From Montifringilla adamsi (lineage: Eukaryota; Chordata; Aves; Passeriformes; Passeridae), in the NCBI GenBank assembly GCA_017590115.1, contig JAGGNK010010225.1:9857739-9921738 (forward strand): DNA of 64,000 bases, given 5' to 3'. The position numbers and the translations under genes were made by a program. Shown in pieces: positions 45,335 through 57,913 of the stretch. Numbering within the stretch: position 1 is the stretch's first letter; the number at the start of each line of letters is the position of its first letter. Below the pieces are notes generated by a model, which was not told the DNA's origin, ran no database searches, and saw only the letters and a list, made by a program, of their open reading frames with translations.

Positions 45335-48300
45335 GTATTGCGCTTATTGCATGTTGGCAGTGTGACCTTCTACTAAAAAAAGTAAAACTAGGCCTTTTTG
45401 CTCTCTGGTTGAAATGTAATTATCAGTCAAATTGAGTATGGCTTTTAGAAAACCCAAGCTAATTTTCAAAACTACAGATGAATGCAACTTTCTGTGTGTT
45501 TTTTGCTTACAAACATAATCTTATCATTATTTCTAATTATAACTTAATAACATGGTACTGATTGCATAAAGGGTATGTGACAAAATATATGACTATTTAA
45601 TAGGAGATACGATTATAGAATTGTTTCAAAACAGTTAATCAAGAGAAAAGTGATAACGTTCATAACCTAAATAATGAACGGCTGGAGAATGCTGATGCAC
45701 GAGTATGTGAAATACTGTATGAGTTTGTACAGATGGGTGATTAATTTTTAGCCTGTTTTGGAAGTTATGAGGGTAGGTATAATAGCTGCTCAACAATATC
45801 TTGACTAATTCATACCAGTTTAGGTAGAAATATAGAGGGTATGATACTTTTATATTTGAGGTGATTTTACCTTGCTGGTCTTTCTGTATTTTATGATAAA
45901 TCCTCTTTAATTACCTAGTGGGAGTGTAGCATGAAGAAAATTTGAGAAAAGGTGATGAATTCTGACTTGTAAATACTTAATTTATTGAAGTATACTGTGT
46001 TCCTCTTTTTCTCTTTGAATGTCTAATGTGTCATTCTAAGACCATTTTGATTTTAATATATATCATCCATCATTGCAGTCTAGCCACCTAGCCTGCATAT
46101 GAAAATATATGTTGGGAAAATCTTATAAGAGGTGGATTGATCCCCAGAGGTGCCATTTGTTTCAGTTCTAATAGGCATAAATGGGTTTGTTGAAGCTTAA
46201 TACTGTATTTTAGTTTTTTAGCGATCTGTTAATGTTCGATATTTAAATCCTGTTCAAGGAACTGGATCTGTAAGATGGTCTGTGGATGTTTGATCTTGTA
46301 TAATTACCAGTTCAGTTCAACAGGGCTCTGTTCAAATCTAAAACCTGATTTGTGTAGGATCAAGGCTCTCAGTGTTAACAGACAGCCCTATCTGTAGGTA
46401 ATCAAATTGAGGTGTTTTTTATTTATGTTTGAATCCATTTCTATTTTTACGTAAAACCTTCTATATATATTTTCTGCTAAAAAGCCCCAAGGCATTTCTC
46501 TTTATATACTTGAGTTAGGCTGCAAGGTTTGTATGACTTGCCAAAGTGTCGCAATTTGACTTTGCGGCATTACTGTCAAAACATAATTTGTGAAGGCACA
46601 CGCTTGGTAACAGATAAAGAGTTAGTGTATTATGTGTATGTTACAGTCATTGTAAAATCCTGGAGTTTTTGTGTGACCTTTGTCTAATGGTGTATTAATT
46701 ACAAGAGGGATAATCCATTTAACAATAAGTATGGGATAACTAAATTAGCACAGGTCACCTAAAGGCCTTTTGTCAAATCTGATTGTTATGTTGTCCTTTT
46801 GACTTTTACCTTATGGTAGGCACTAACAAAGTATCTAAACTTTGATGGATTATAAACTCTAAACATGATATGTATTTTTCATAATGCTAATGTAATTTTC
46901 TAGGTACTGAAAAGGTCAAACCCCCACGTCTCTGTGTGCATTCTAAGTCTGTCTTTCCTTTTAATATTTCTTTTTCTCTGTTCCTCTGGTTCAAAAGTTC
47001 ACTCAGTTCCCAAATGGCCACCTAATTTTCCAGTTATTCCCTCAAGCCATATGTGTTTTGGTTTCTTTATGGTTTATTAGGTACTGTAGGAAAGTAGCAT
47101 AAGTTATATCATCTAATGAAATTCAAGCACACTTCAGTGATGCTTTGACTTGATTGCTGGCAGCAATTAAATCACAATGAAAGAGAATGATGCATGGGCT
47201 TACATGTCCAGACACCCTACAGAAATTGGAAGAGGGATAAAACACAACAAAACCCCCAAACAAAATAACAAACTGAAAAACAAGACAGACCAAACAAAAC
47301 AGCACAGCCAGGCACTCTGGTCTTAACTTGATTTTTTTTTTTTTTTATTGGCTAACAGCCTGATTGATAGCAAAATCATAACTTGCTGTATGCTAACAGG
47401 CAGAGTTCACTTGTAGGTTATTGTGAGCTGATAAAGGGTTAGATGGAGTTTTGATTTTCGCATTGGTCCTTGGTGCACCAGATTAATGGAATTTCAATGA
47501 GAGACTGGAGTAGTCACAGCTTTGTCAGAAAAACAGATGGAGATTCTATAGCCATGTCTGCTCATTAATACCAGTTGCCTGAAAGGTGTACTACTTCTCT
47601 ATACAAAAGACTCAACATAATTGATTTTTGAGCGAGGTATTTTTTCACTTATTGATGACTAGGTTTCTTGCAACTTAAATGACAGGTTTTTGTATAGTAC
47701 ATTGTATAACAATGTTATGTCTTGTAATTTCTTACTCCCGTTCCATCTGCGTATTGAAGAATATATGCAGTGGGAAATACATATGTCTTGATTAGTTAAA
47801 AACCAAAGCACACCAAAATACTTTAAAATTGAAATACGAAGATTTTCTTTCAAGTTGGAAACAAACTTACTTTTGGTTGAGAAGTAAATGGGAAAAAAGT
47901 TACTGTTTATCATTTAATTTTCAAGTTTCCTAGGTATTAAATACAGGTTCAATGGCAGGCTTAAACTTTCCTGTTTAATAACACTATAATCTTGTTTTAT
48001 AATATGTAGGGATTTTTATATTTTTTTGGTTTATGATATGGTAACCTGATTTTGTAGTAAGAAATGTCACTAGTATTAAAGGACCAAACTTTGACTTTGT
48101 AAGTGGACCTCTGAAGAAGACATGTTGCTTTGGCTCTGCAGGGAGTGTGTAACTGGATAATTACTGGATCTAAAAGATCACAGTGAATGGTGTGATGAAA
48201 TAATTTAGATCATCACCATTTCTATGGAAGGTGTGAATTGTTGCCTTGAGAAGGTAAGGATGAAAGAAGTACTAAAAATGTGTCTGGGGACTTGTATGCT

Positions 48301-50245
48301 CTTCAGATTATCACATTTGGCTATAGTTTGTGAATAAAATATGCTTTTTAGTAGGAAATTTTTAAACAGTCTGAGAATCTCTTACTAAATTTCCCCATAG
48401 TTGAAGTAGAGGAAGGTAGGGCTGGAGCAAGGAAAACTGGGCACTTGGAGAGCTTTGAGGAAAAAGAGTAAATGAAAGGGTTGTGCTTTAACTGTTTGTC
48501 ATCAAAGTGCAGTCTTGAAAATGAGCAAAGTTTATTGCTCCTGCAACATGATTTTCTTGCTGTAATTTCTGGATGAAGCAGCAGGCATCAGCACTTTGTT
48601 TTCATGTAGTTTCTTTGGAAAAGTTCTGTACAAGTCTTTGCAAGCTGGAGTAAACTATTTTACATGATCTATAGTATTTACTTAATAGTAGCATCACGTT
48701 TTGCAGTTTGATTGATCAAGTGAGAATGAAAAATTGTACGACTGAATTTTGCATGCTGTTTCTTTTTACATGTTAAGTCTCAAATACAAATACTAATTAA
48801 GCTTTTTCCCCTCCTTATTTTTCCTATTTGCTAGGCCTAGTCATTTGAATATTGTCACTGAAGAAGGCTGGTAGAGTTCAGTGTAAGGTTTTACCTTTGT
48901 GCGTACACACAAGTGTTTTCCCACTTCCTGCAACTATATTGTTACTGAGTTTATTTTTGAGGCACTATATTAAAGCAAAAACTGTTCCTCAGTTAAGCAC
49001 TGCTGCAACTAAGGTATCAAAGGTTGGAGAATGGAAAATACAACTAGGAATTTCTATCCTTTCTCCTTTTGACCTTCTTTTCCCTCAAGTCTTGTCTTGG
49101 TATACCACTTTTTAGTAACACAATAATGTACATGGAGAGGATGTTTGGTTGTCTTGGGGATGACAGCATTGGAAATTTACCTGAGTTATTGTTGGAGATT
49201 GGTTGTTTACTTTGATTATTGGAGAGAGAGGTACAAACTTAAGTGCATGTCAGCCATTCAAAGGAATGAGAAACTTCTTTATTGTCTTGGTTTTCTCATA
49301 GGTAGATCTCACTGAAGACAGAAAATCAGGTACTTTATTATTCCTTATATCTCTCTTAATATTCGAGATTGAATAAAAAAGGTCATATTGAGGGGAAGTA
49401 AAATGTAGGTTTACTTGGACAGCTGATATTCAGTAAGAAAAGGTGGCTTCTACTTTATGCTCTTACTAGGCACTGGCAGGAGGGCAGTCATGTGGAAAAT
49501 GTGTGCAGACTAGACTTTGGCATGCTGACTTTATTTTGAGGGGATGCTAGTTCTTGTCAGAATTTTGAAGGAGATTATGATTCTGCATTTCTGGCTGAGA
49601 AAGGTAATATGATGATCAAAAATGTTGCTTTCAACATAATAAATTTTAATTAGCAGTGCAGTCTTAAGCAGGAGGATTGAAGTCTAAAATTCCCGATGTG
49701 GTGTGCTGAGGTTGTCAGAGGGAGGATGTATCACTACAAATTTAGGCTGAGTCACTTATGGACAGTCCAGATGTCATCCAGAATACAGTCTTTTACTAGC
49801 TGATGGAACATAGTGAAAAGTAAAACATACTGAAGAGGAACTTAAAATATGAAGCTTTTGTTTTCAAATTATGTTTTTTAAGGATATTGGTACATGTGGG
49901 ACCAACCATGTGAGTGTAAATTCCCAGATGCAATTCCCTCTTCTCTGTTTAACACATGAGACAAGGGTACTAACTTCTTTGAAATTGTGAAAAGCTGTAA
50001 AGATCTACTGCTTGTTGAATAGGAGAGACCTTAAGAGTGAAATCAATGCGTCACCCACAGGCTGCCTGAAATGTTTCTTGGTGGGCACCTGTCTCATCTT
50101 CCCTAAAAATCTCTACTGGTGCAATTGCACTGTCCCTTGGACAGTTTGTGCCAGTGCTGCACTCTGCTTGCTAGGAGAGAATACATATACTGAACTCTGT
50201 CAGTCTGTTGACATTTGACTTCCTTTTATCCATAAATGACATGGC

Positions 50246-50298
50246 AATAGTATATTTTAATAGTATATTTTTTAATAGTATATTATATTAGTATATTT
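50246..50298 (+). repeat. AT-rich tandem repeat, about 13-15 bp unit
   Basis: Roughly four imperfect copies of AATAGTATATTTT begin near 50246, 50259, 50274 and 50287. It looks like a small AT minisatellite. Confidence 0.65.
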
Positions 50299-52677
50299 TT
50301 CCCTCTTTTTCCTCCCCTTTGAGGACTGAATAGAATCTTTATAACTTTCCACATGTAGCTGCTTTTGGAACCTTATGAAAAGAACAAACAACTGAACTGC
50401 TTGGTTGCTTGCTGGTTTGTTTGTAGGATCCATACCAATGCATATAGCAGCAATGGAGAAACAAGATGTTTTAAAAATAAGTGTGTGTGAAATATGCAAA
50501 GCTAATCTAATTAAATTTGATTTAAACCACTTGTACAGAACATAAGGGAATAATTTCTGATAAGAAGCAGAAGTTTTAAGTGAGATTTTGGCCCTAATAA
50601 AGTCAACAATAAAGTTAAAAATGGCATTGTGTAGGTTAACAGTGTGTGCAAATTGATGATACTAAAATGTTTGAACTTCTAATTATCATGATGAAAAACT
50701 TCCCATCAAACAATAAACCCCTGTGTTCTTTTAACATTTACCTTTCTCCCATGGGAGAGATGACATGGTTTGTTGCTCATTTTATTTCATCTATGTTGCT
50801 TCAGTGACTGAACACTAACAAAACAGCCATGTATACTCCACCACTATGCAGGACAATATCAACAAAAAACCTAAATAATGACCTGCTTAACCCATTTGTT
50901 TTTCATATTAGATCATAATTTTATTCAAGATATGTAACAATACTATGGTTAAAAAAAAGCCCAGAAAGTTGAAGTGAATAGATTTTTCTATTTATGTTAT
51001 ATTGCTTGTTGGCCTAATGTTCTTCTAGTTTGGTTTTTACACATTACAAATAGCTGACATAAAAAGAGGACAGGTTTTCCTTCTGCCTCTTGGATATGCA
51101 ATAAGCTTTTCAAGTTGGTTTTGGAGGCAGTTAATTATGATTTTATGGCCTTATTGGTGCTTTGTCTTGACTGAATTAATTTCTACCTTCTGATTTCCCT
51201 GTAATTCCTCTTCCTTCCTGCCAAGGAGTAGTGGCAAGGCAGCTTCCATTCTGCTCCTTACATCTTTCCTCGTAGAACCAGAAAGATGCATCACTCATAA
51301 ATGGTAGCATGGCTTCATGCTACTCCAGTGGCATCTTGAGGTGGGTACCAGAGGAGACCAAGTCTGACAGATTGATGCTGTTTGGCATTCAGGGCAAGAG
51401 GCATCTTTTCCTTCCTGAGATCTACCATGTATGACAGAAAAATGGGTCTGCCTTCAATGTATGCTATGTAGTGGTCACAAATATCTAAGGGAGAAAAAGC
51501 TCTACAGAAGCATAGTGTTTTCTTTGTTTTGGATTAGATCAGAACTATTTAAAACAATGGTCTGTGTGGTAATTCATATTTTGTCTCAAGGATGAGGATT
51601 TAGAGCTCCTTGGATGTAGGAACCTATTGGAAAAAAAAAGAAAGTATAACCTTGCAGTGTAAGTACAAGCTAAGATTGGCATTTCTTTCTCTGAATTGGT
51701 GATCAAGAATTTGTGCCCGAATTTAATTTATTGCGTGCATAAAGTGTGTGTCAATCCTAATGAACAGAAGAAGATTTTTCCCATGTTCCTGTTTTTATGT
51801 ATTAATTGATTAGTACTTTTTGTAGAGGTGCTAAGTGAATCTGTAGATCTTAAGCAAGAACAAATCAGGCCTGTTTTCTATCAGGCATCATGCAGTCCAG
51901 GCATTAATTTTAGTGAATTTGTGTTTGTTTCCTTTTAAAAAAAAAGAGCAAGCTTGCAGTGGATTAATATTTGTGAATTTTGAGATTAAATTTGAGTGGA
52001 AAAATAATAACCGTGTCATGAAAAGGTTTATTGAATGGTTTTGCAAAAAAAAAGTCCCACACAGTAGATTCAGTCTTTATGGTATCCACTGAATGGACAA
52101 GTTCATTACTGGCCTTCTCAAGAAGATGTTGCAGATAATTGTTCGCTGGTTAAAAATTTTCAGCAGGACTTTGGACATCTGTCACTCAGAAGTATTAGTA
52201 TGATACTTTCCTAGTAATTTTTATAGGTGTTTATTTGGATTACATACAATAGTAGGATTTAAGAGTAGAGTAGCAGACTAAAACTGCTGAATGTCATATT
52301 TTCTCCAAACTAAAATTACTACTCCAATTTCATAACTAATATTAGCCACAGCCTATTCATCATCACTAACTATCGCTGTAATGATGGGTATTATCCTAGG
52401 AGTATCTTGGTTTTCTCTTTTGCTGGTAGTTAGAAAGAGTTTTGAGCCCCTTTTGGGCAGGAAATTATGAATGAACCTACACTTCATAATGGAGTAAGAC
52501 CTCTTCTGCTCTAAACGAGATTTTCCTGTCTTCTCTATATTTATTCTGCCTACCTGGACACACATTCCTTAATGCAAGGTACATCAGAGTCTGATAATAC
52601 CTTTTCAGGGGTATCTGTTCTTCTTTTAAAACAAATTTTGCTCGTTACTCAACAGTCAAATTTTGTATTTCTCTGCA

Positions 52678-52838
52678 TCATAGAATCATAGAATGGTTTA
52701 GGATGAAAGGGACCTTAAAGATCATCTAGTTCCAACTCCCCTGCCATGGGCAGGGACACCTTCCATTAGACCAAGTTCTTAAGCCCCATTCAACCTGGCC
52801 TTGAACACTCCAGAGATGGGGAATTCACATCTTGGACC
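52678..52838 (-). repeat. CR1 LINE 3' tail, antisense
   Basis: The fragment opens with tcatagaatcatagaatgg, the reverse complement of the CR1 8-bp 3' microsatellite. The well-conserved gaccttaaagatcatctag, ctgccatgggcagggacacc and caacctggccttgaacac follow. It is much closer to the avian CR1 consensus than the copy at 3.6 kb, so it is younger. Severely 5'-truncated (about 160 bp), it ends near 'gaattcacatcttgg'. Confidence 0.93.
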
Positions 52839-55800
52839 TGGATGATGTATAAATACTCACAGTACATATTCAGAGGTGCAATTAGTTTATGATGTCCTTC
52901 ACATATCTGCACTTATGCATCACTGCTTTGCATTGAAGAGGTAAGAGAAAAGGATTAGTGTTGAAATAATATGAACAGGAGCAGAAGGATATTTAGACTA
53001 TGTACATGGCTGTACAATAAAAATGAATATGGGTTGGAGGCAAGTGAAGTGAAGGTGGTCCAAGTCTTTTTGGTAGGTTAATAGGATGTGTTCTTTTGCA
53101 AGGATGGGTACAGGAAATGGGCCTTATTATTACAGTTTCTTGGAAAAGAAGTTAATGCAAGTGTTGTCATTGACTTCTAATTTAAAAAAATTAACCTTGC
53201 CTGTTTTCACAGGACATTATTCTTATAATTCTGTCTATTTTTTGTTTAGTAATTTGAATATTGTGCATATGAAGATAGTGAGGGAAAAACTTTTAGTTTT
53301 CTAGAACTTCTTTCCTTCTAGTAGGACTGGACTGATTTTTCTCTAACAGCTTCCTCAGAAGTTATCTTTAATACTGTATTTTATCAGGAAAATAATTGGT
53401 GAGACTTCCACAAACTTATTTGATTGAAGATTTTTGAAATATTTTAGCAAAATGGCTACTCGGTACTTGTATGTGTAAAATAACTGCATGTTAAGAGTTG
53501 AAAATACACAAAAGAATGTAGTCATATTGAAAAGTGCGGAGATGGTTTTGTCTGTAATCTTTGTAGATAAAATTTGGAATTTCACGTCAAAAGTAAAACT
53601 GCAAGACAAAAACTTTGTTTTTACTTGTTAACGGCAATATATCTGCAAATTTCATTTGGAAATATGGACTGTGTAATGCAGTTGACAGAGGTACATTTAA
53701 GTACATATTGCATTTTTAATATATGGCACACCTTTTTTTCTGCCTTAGATTGCTGTAATCTTCCAGTGCTCTCATTCACTTGAGCGATATTTAGAATGTG
53801 GTATAAAAATAATGTGAAAATGCCATAGTGAGCTGGTGATAATTGATTTACTCCATCACACTGAAATACCTCTTGTTTTCCTCTTCCTCCTCCCTTGGGC
53901 AATAATCATGGGATCAAGCTGCCAGTCTGTAGATATAATTTTTCCAGCAGTGCCATCTGGCTCCTTGGCACTGGAAGTTGTATTGGCTTCTTTGCTGTTT
54001 CCACTGATTTTTGTCAAATGTTAGTCTGTTGATGAGGCATCTTTTGCAAGTGGGTGCTGATTTTTTCCGCCCCCCAAATGAATGTTGTTTTTTATTGGTA
54101 TTGTAAGGGACCACTTTTTTTTTTTTTTTAATGGAATTTAGGATTTAACGTATTAAGATTGTTTTGAGGAAAAAATAGGATTTATGTATAAATTGGCTTC
54201 TTTTATCTATGTTCAAAATAGCTTCTCAGGATTTTGTATGTTTTTCATAGTCCTAGCTTCATGTCCTCACACAGATTTTTAAACATCTTCAACATTAATG
54301 TATAATTATTTCCTTTTTATTTTTGGAAACTGACTTTTAAAAGACATGATAAATGAATGGTAAGAATTTGTAGGGTCTGTGTTACAGTTCTAACAAGCTT
54401 TATGTTTTTGAATAAACAGCCAACAAAGCTCTCTTTTTTTTTTTTTCTCACAGGACTACAGTTTTATTTTTGCTGTCAACTTTTCTTAAAAAAAAAGATT
54501 TAAAAATGAAAAAATGGTGGCTTAATAGAAAAAACACATCTCAATTTCTTTATTGTATTCCAGCCTTAGATGCACTTCACTGTCAGACAACATATAATGA
54601 TGGTATTGATAAAGTGTTAGAAAGGAATGTTCTGGAAACAGTATTTTAATGGGGTGGGAAGTAGGAGGAAAATCCCGTTGATTTAAACTATTTTTGTAAT
54701 TATTATTAATATTCTTACTAGTTTGTTTTTGTAAAAAAAATATTTCCTATACTGGTCAGAGACATTCAGTTAGAGGAGAAAAGAGCCTGAGGAGCTGAGG
54801 ATTCCAACCACATAAGAGAAACAGAATTTCAGATTTCACATTTTTATGTTGTTAAAAAAAGAGCTTTGAATATTGTATGTGAATTAAAAAAATATCCAAA
54901 GCCTGTGCTGTTGTTAGGAAAGTGAACTATTAATCAGGGCAAAATGAACTAATTTAAATCCTGTATATATCTATTTTAATTTATTTTTCAACCTGCATTT
55001 TCAAGTGCTGTGTCTCAGATGAATGAATTCTACTCATCCCTGGGTGTAAAGATAAATTTTCTTCCGTGTTGAAAGGATTTACTTAAAGTTATTCAAGGTA
55101 ACACTGAAAATTCTCAAACATGAACCGTTGTATTTAGTTGGCCTATTTGAATATTTTTATATTATTATCCCTAAAAGTAGAAAATAATAAGCACTATTTC
55201 TTTATCATAGTCTCAGTACTATCCTAGTGTAATGCCTTTATTAATAAAACGCTATTAGACTGGTATTTAAATCAATATTTACATCTTTTCCCAGCACTGG
55301 AGAAATTGTCCAGTACTGGAAATGATAGGATTAAAAATATTGTGTAGGACAAGGAGGGCCTTGATGGGATTTTTGTAGCAGTTGCTTTGAATTAAATTTC
55401 AAGTGTCTCCTGGTATCTCTTTATAGTAGCCTTTTAAAGAAAACAGCGATGACAGACAGGGTGTCTGAATGCAGGTCTCATCAGTAACTTGACTCAGACA
55501 CAAAGTGGGTATTTTTAACATATGAGTTCAGTTGAAAGAATCTATAGAAAGGGCTATAATATCAAAGTAAGGCAAGCATAGCAAAATATGCATGATCTAT
55601 TGTTAATAGCAAAAGTGTAAGTCTAGTCTCATAGAATATATTCTCTCATGAAAGATTTTAAGGCCATGGGTATATCATGATTTTCTAAAATAGCATCAAA
55701 TCTTTTTGTTCGTAAGTAAATGTGAAGATAGAACGTTGCTGCTAATCAATTGTCTGGGATGCCACCTCATTCAGATTTACGCGATCATCAAAAATGCCCC

Positions 55801-55979
55801 GAATTGTTTGTTGGCTATATCCTAACTCAAATATATAAAGGGGATACCACAGCATTTTTCTTTAGAATCGCAGGGAGTTCAGTGACCTTTTGTGGCAAAT
55901 TATGTAGAAAGAAAATATTTATATTCATTTAAAATAACCTCCATGAAGAAATAGTCTCATTACCCTGTTTGATCAATTC

Positions 55980-56560
55980 CTTGCAGCCTGAGCTGTAGCA
56001 TGCTGCTATTGCCATTGGTTGATGGAATACACTGAGAAGTGGCTAATGGTGATGGTGCTCATCAGGACAGGGTTCAGCCAGCGGTCAGCAACAAATAATT
56101 CAAGACTGTTTCTAAGTTTGTGGCTGGTGGAATTTGCTTCTTGCCCCAAGCCAGCAGCATTGCTGAGCTGGGCTATTTGATTAGAGGAGAAGCATATTTG
56201 CTTCTTAGCAACTGCACATTTGCACAACACACAGACCTATACTGCCTCCAAAGGTTTGCCTTTTGTGATGGTGGAATAATACTTTTCTGTTGATTGACAG
56301 ACAAAAGAGATCTTTGCAATGCAGAGGCGTTTACAACCAATTTTTTCTTTGTCTTTTGTAAACTTATCAGAGGTGCTTTTTAATTTAGCACTGCCTGGTG
56401 CAGATTTGTATATGCAGCAAGACTGGCCATGATTTGAACTGCATTTAAGCTATTACTGCTATGCATATTTAAAGGACAGATGCACACTTACGCTTAATCA
56501 TTGGTGTGTGCAGCTTTTTCCCCAGCCGGTGTACTTAATGGAAATTATTTTCTACTGTAT
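55980..56560. other. Possible conserved noncoding element with PBX/PREP site
   Basis: An intronic block of balanced composition with no repeat signature. It contains an exact TGATTGACAG (56291-56300), the decamer bound by PBX-PREP/MEIS complexes, followed nearby by gatctttgc and gtttacaac (forkhead-like). Such TALE sites are typical of HOX-linked enhancers, and SKAP2 introns lie in the HOXA regulatory neighbourhood. Conservation cannot be tested here. Confidence 0.3.
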
Positions 56561-57631
56561 TTTCAAATAATTTTTTACATGTATATTGCTATTTCCTATG
56601 CAAGAGTGATATTCCTTTTACAGAGGATAATGATAAACTGAAAGCTGCTTTATTCTTAGTGCTTTTTTTTGATACATGAACAGAACTGTGGCAGTGATCG
56701 CAATTCTAATAGTGTGTGTGTAATTTTGGATGTAACGTTTCCCACAGGAAGTGAGTCTACAGGAGAAAATGTGTCTAGTCAGTAGAAGGCAAAGGTATTT
56801 ATAACACTGGTAATCCTTGAAAGAAGACAATTTAGGAAAAAGGAAACTTAAGATTTACAGTCCTAGGAGGCCAGGACAAGGAAAAAGCAAACTTTTTTTT
56901 TTTTTTTATGGTTTTACAGCTCTTTTCACTCCCGGTCTTTATTTTATTGTGGAAGTTTCCGTACTGCCATAACAATAAATAACAATAAATCACTGATGTG
57001 GTTACTGAAATGTTTCATGAAATAGAAAGTACAGTTAATGTTAATGTGAATTTCTGCAGATATCTGCTTGCATATTTTCCTAAATAAAACATACTTTAAC
57101 TTTCATAACTCAAACCAGTGAGTACGTTTCTAAGTGGATTTTATAGTCAATTAAAACTGTATCTTTTAAGGGATAGGGCGATTTAAAGGAGGAGTGAACA
57201 ATAAAAGGACTGTGGGCTAATGTAAGCATTTTGGAATTTACTTATTAATAACCATTTCAGTGGCAGTTCAGACCCAAAAGGGGAGAGCAAGAAAACACTC
57301 TGATATGGTGAAGCAATAAAAAGCCCCAAATGTCCCTCTTTAAATCAACATTAATTAAACCTATAAAACTTGTAAATCCTTTTTCAGTTAGGATTTTTTT
57401 AAAGTCACATGAACATTTTAAAATGAATTGTAATCAAAATGTTAAAGTTTTAAGAGAATTTTGGAGATTATGGAATGAGGCAAAATGAAAGCATTGGGGT
57501 GAATTGGTTTCTGTTTTGGGGAACAGGTATTCAGGGTATGCACGCTCCTGAGCAGGAAGCAAAGTCTAGGAGGAGTTTTGGAGGCCCTGGAAGTTGATGA
57601 CTCACTTCATTCTCTTCCTTGTTAAATTTGC

Positions 57632-57650
57632 TGTGTGTATATATATATAT
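57632..57650 (+). repeat. (TA)n microsatellite
   Basis: A short run of TA dinucleotides following GTGTG. A similar short AT run lies at about 25950-25966. Confidence 0.8.
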
Positions 57651-57880
57651 GAGTTTTTAAAAGGATGTTTCAACATACTGGTAGGATTTCACAGTCATTT
57701 GTGAAGGTGTTAGCTTTGGCTTAATTTCTGAGACATTCAAAGTCGTGATAGTGTGTTGACTGCTTGTTATGCTGCTGAATTGCTAAAGATGCTTATGCCG
57801 GACTGACTTATTTTTATACCTCAGTACCTATTAACATGTTCCCTCTGTTCTACACAGAATTTATAATTCTGTCATTAACA

Positions 57881-57913
57881 GATGCACAATAAATTAGTGA
57901 TGCACAATAAATT
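57881..57913 (+). repeat. 18-bp tandem duplication
   Basis: GATGCACAATAAATT occurs at 57881-57895 and again at 57899-57913 with a perfect match. It is a recent local duplication in intron 4. Confidence 0.85.

Noticed and set aside
52337..52467. Hydrophobic frame resembling a mitochondrial membrane protein (possible nuclear mitochondrial insert)
   Set aside because: The resemblance is only in composition. I could not match it to a specific bird mitochondrial gene, and stops lie just upstream.
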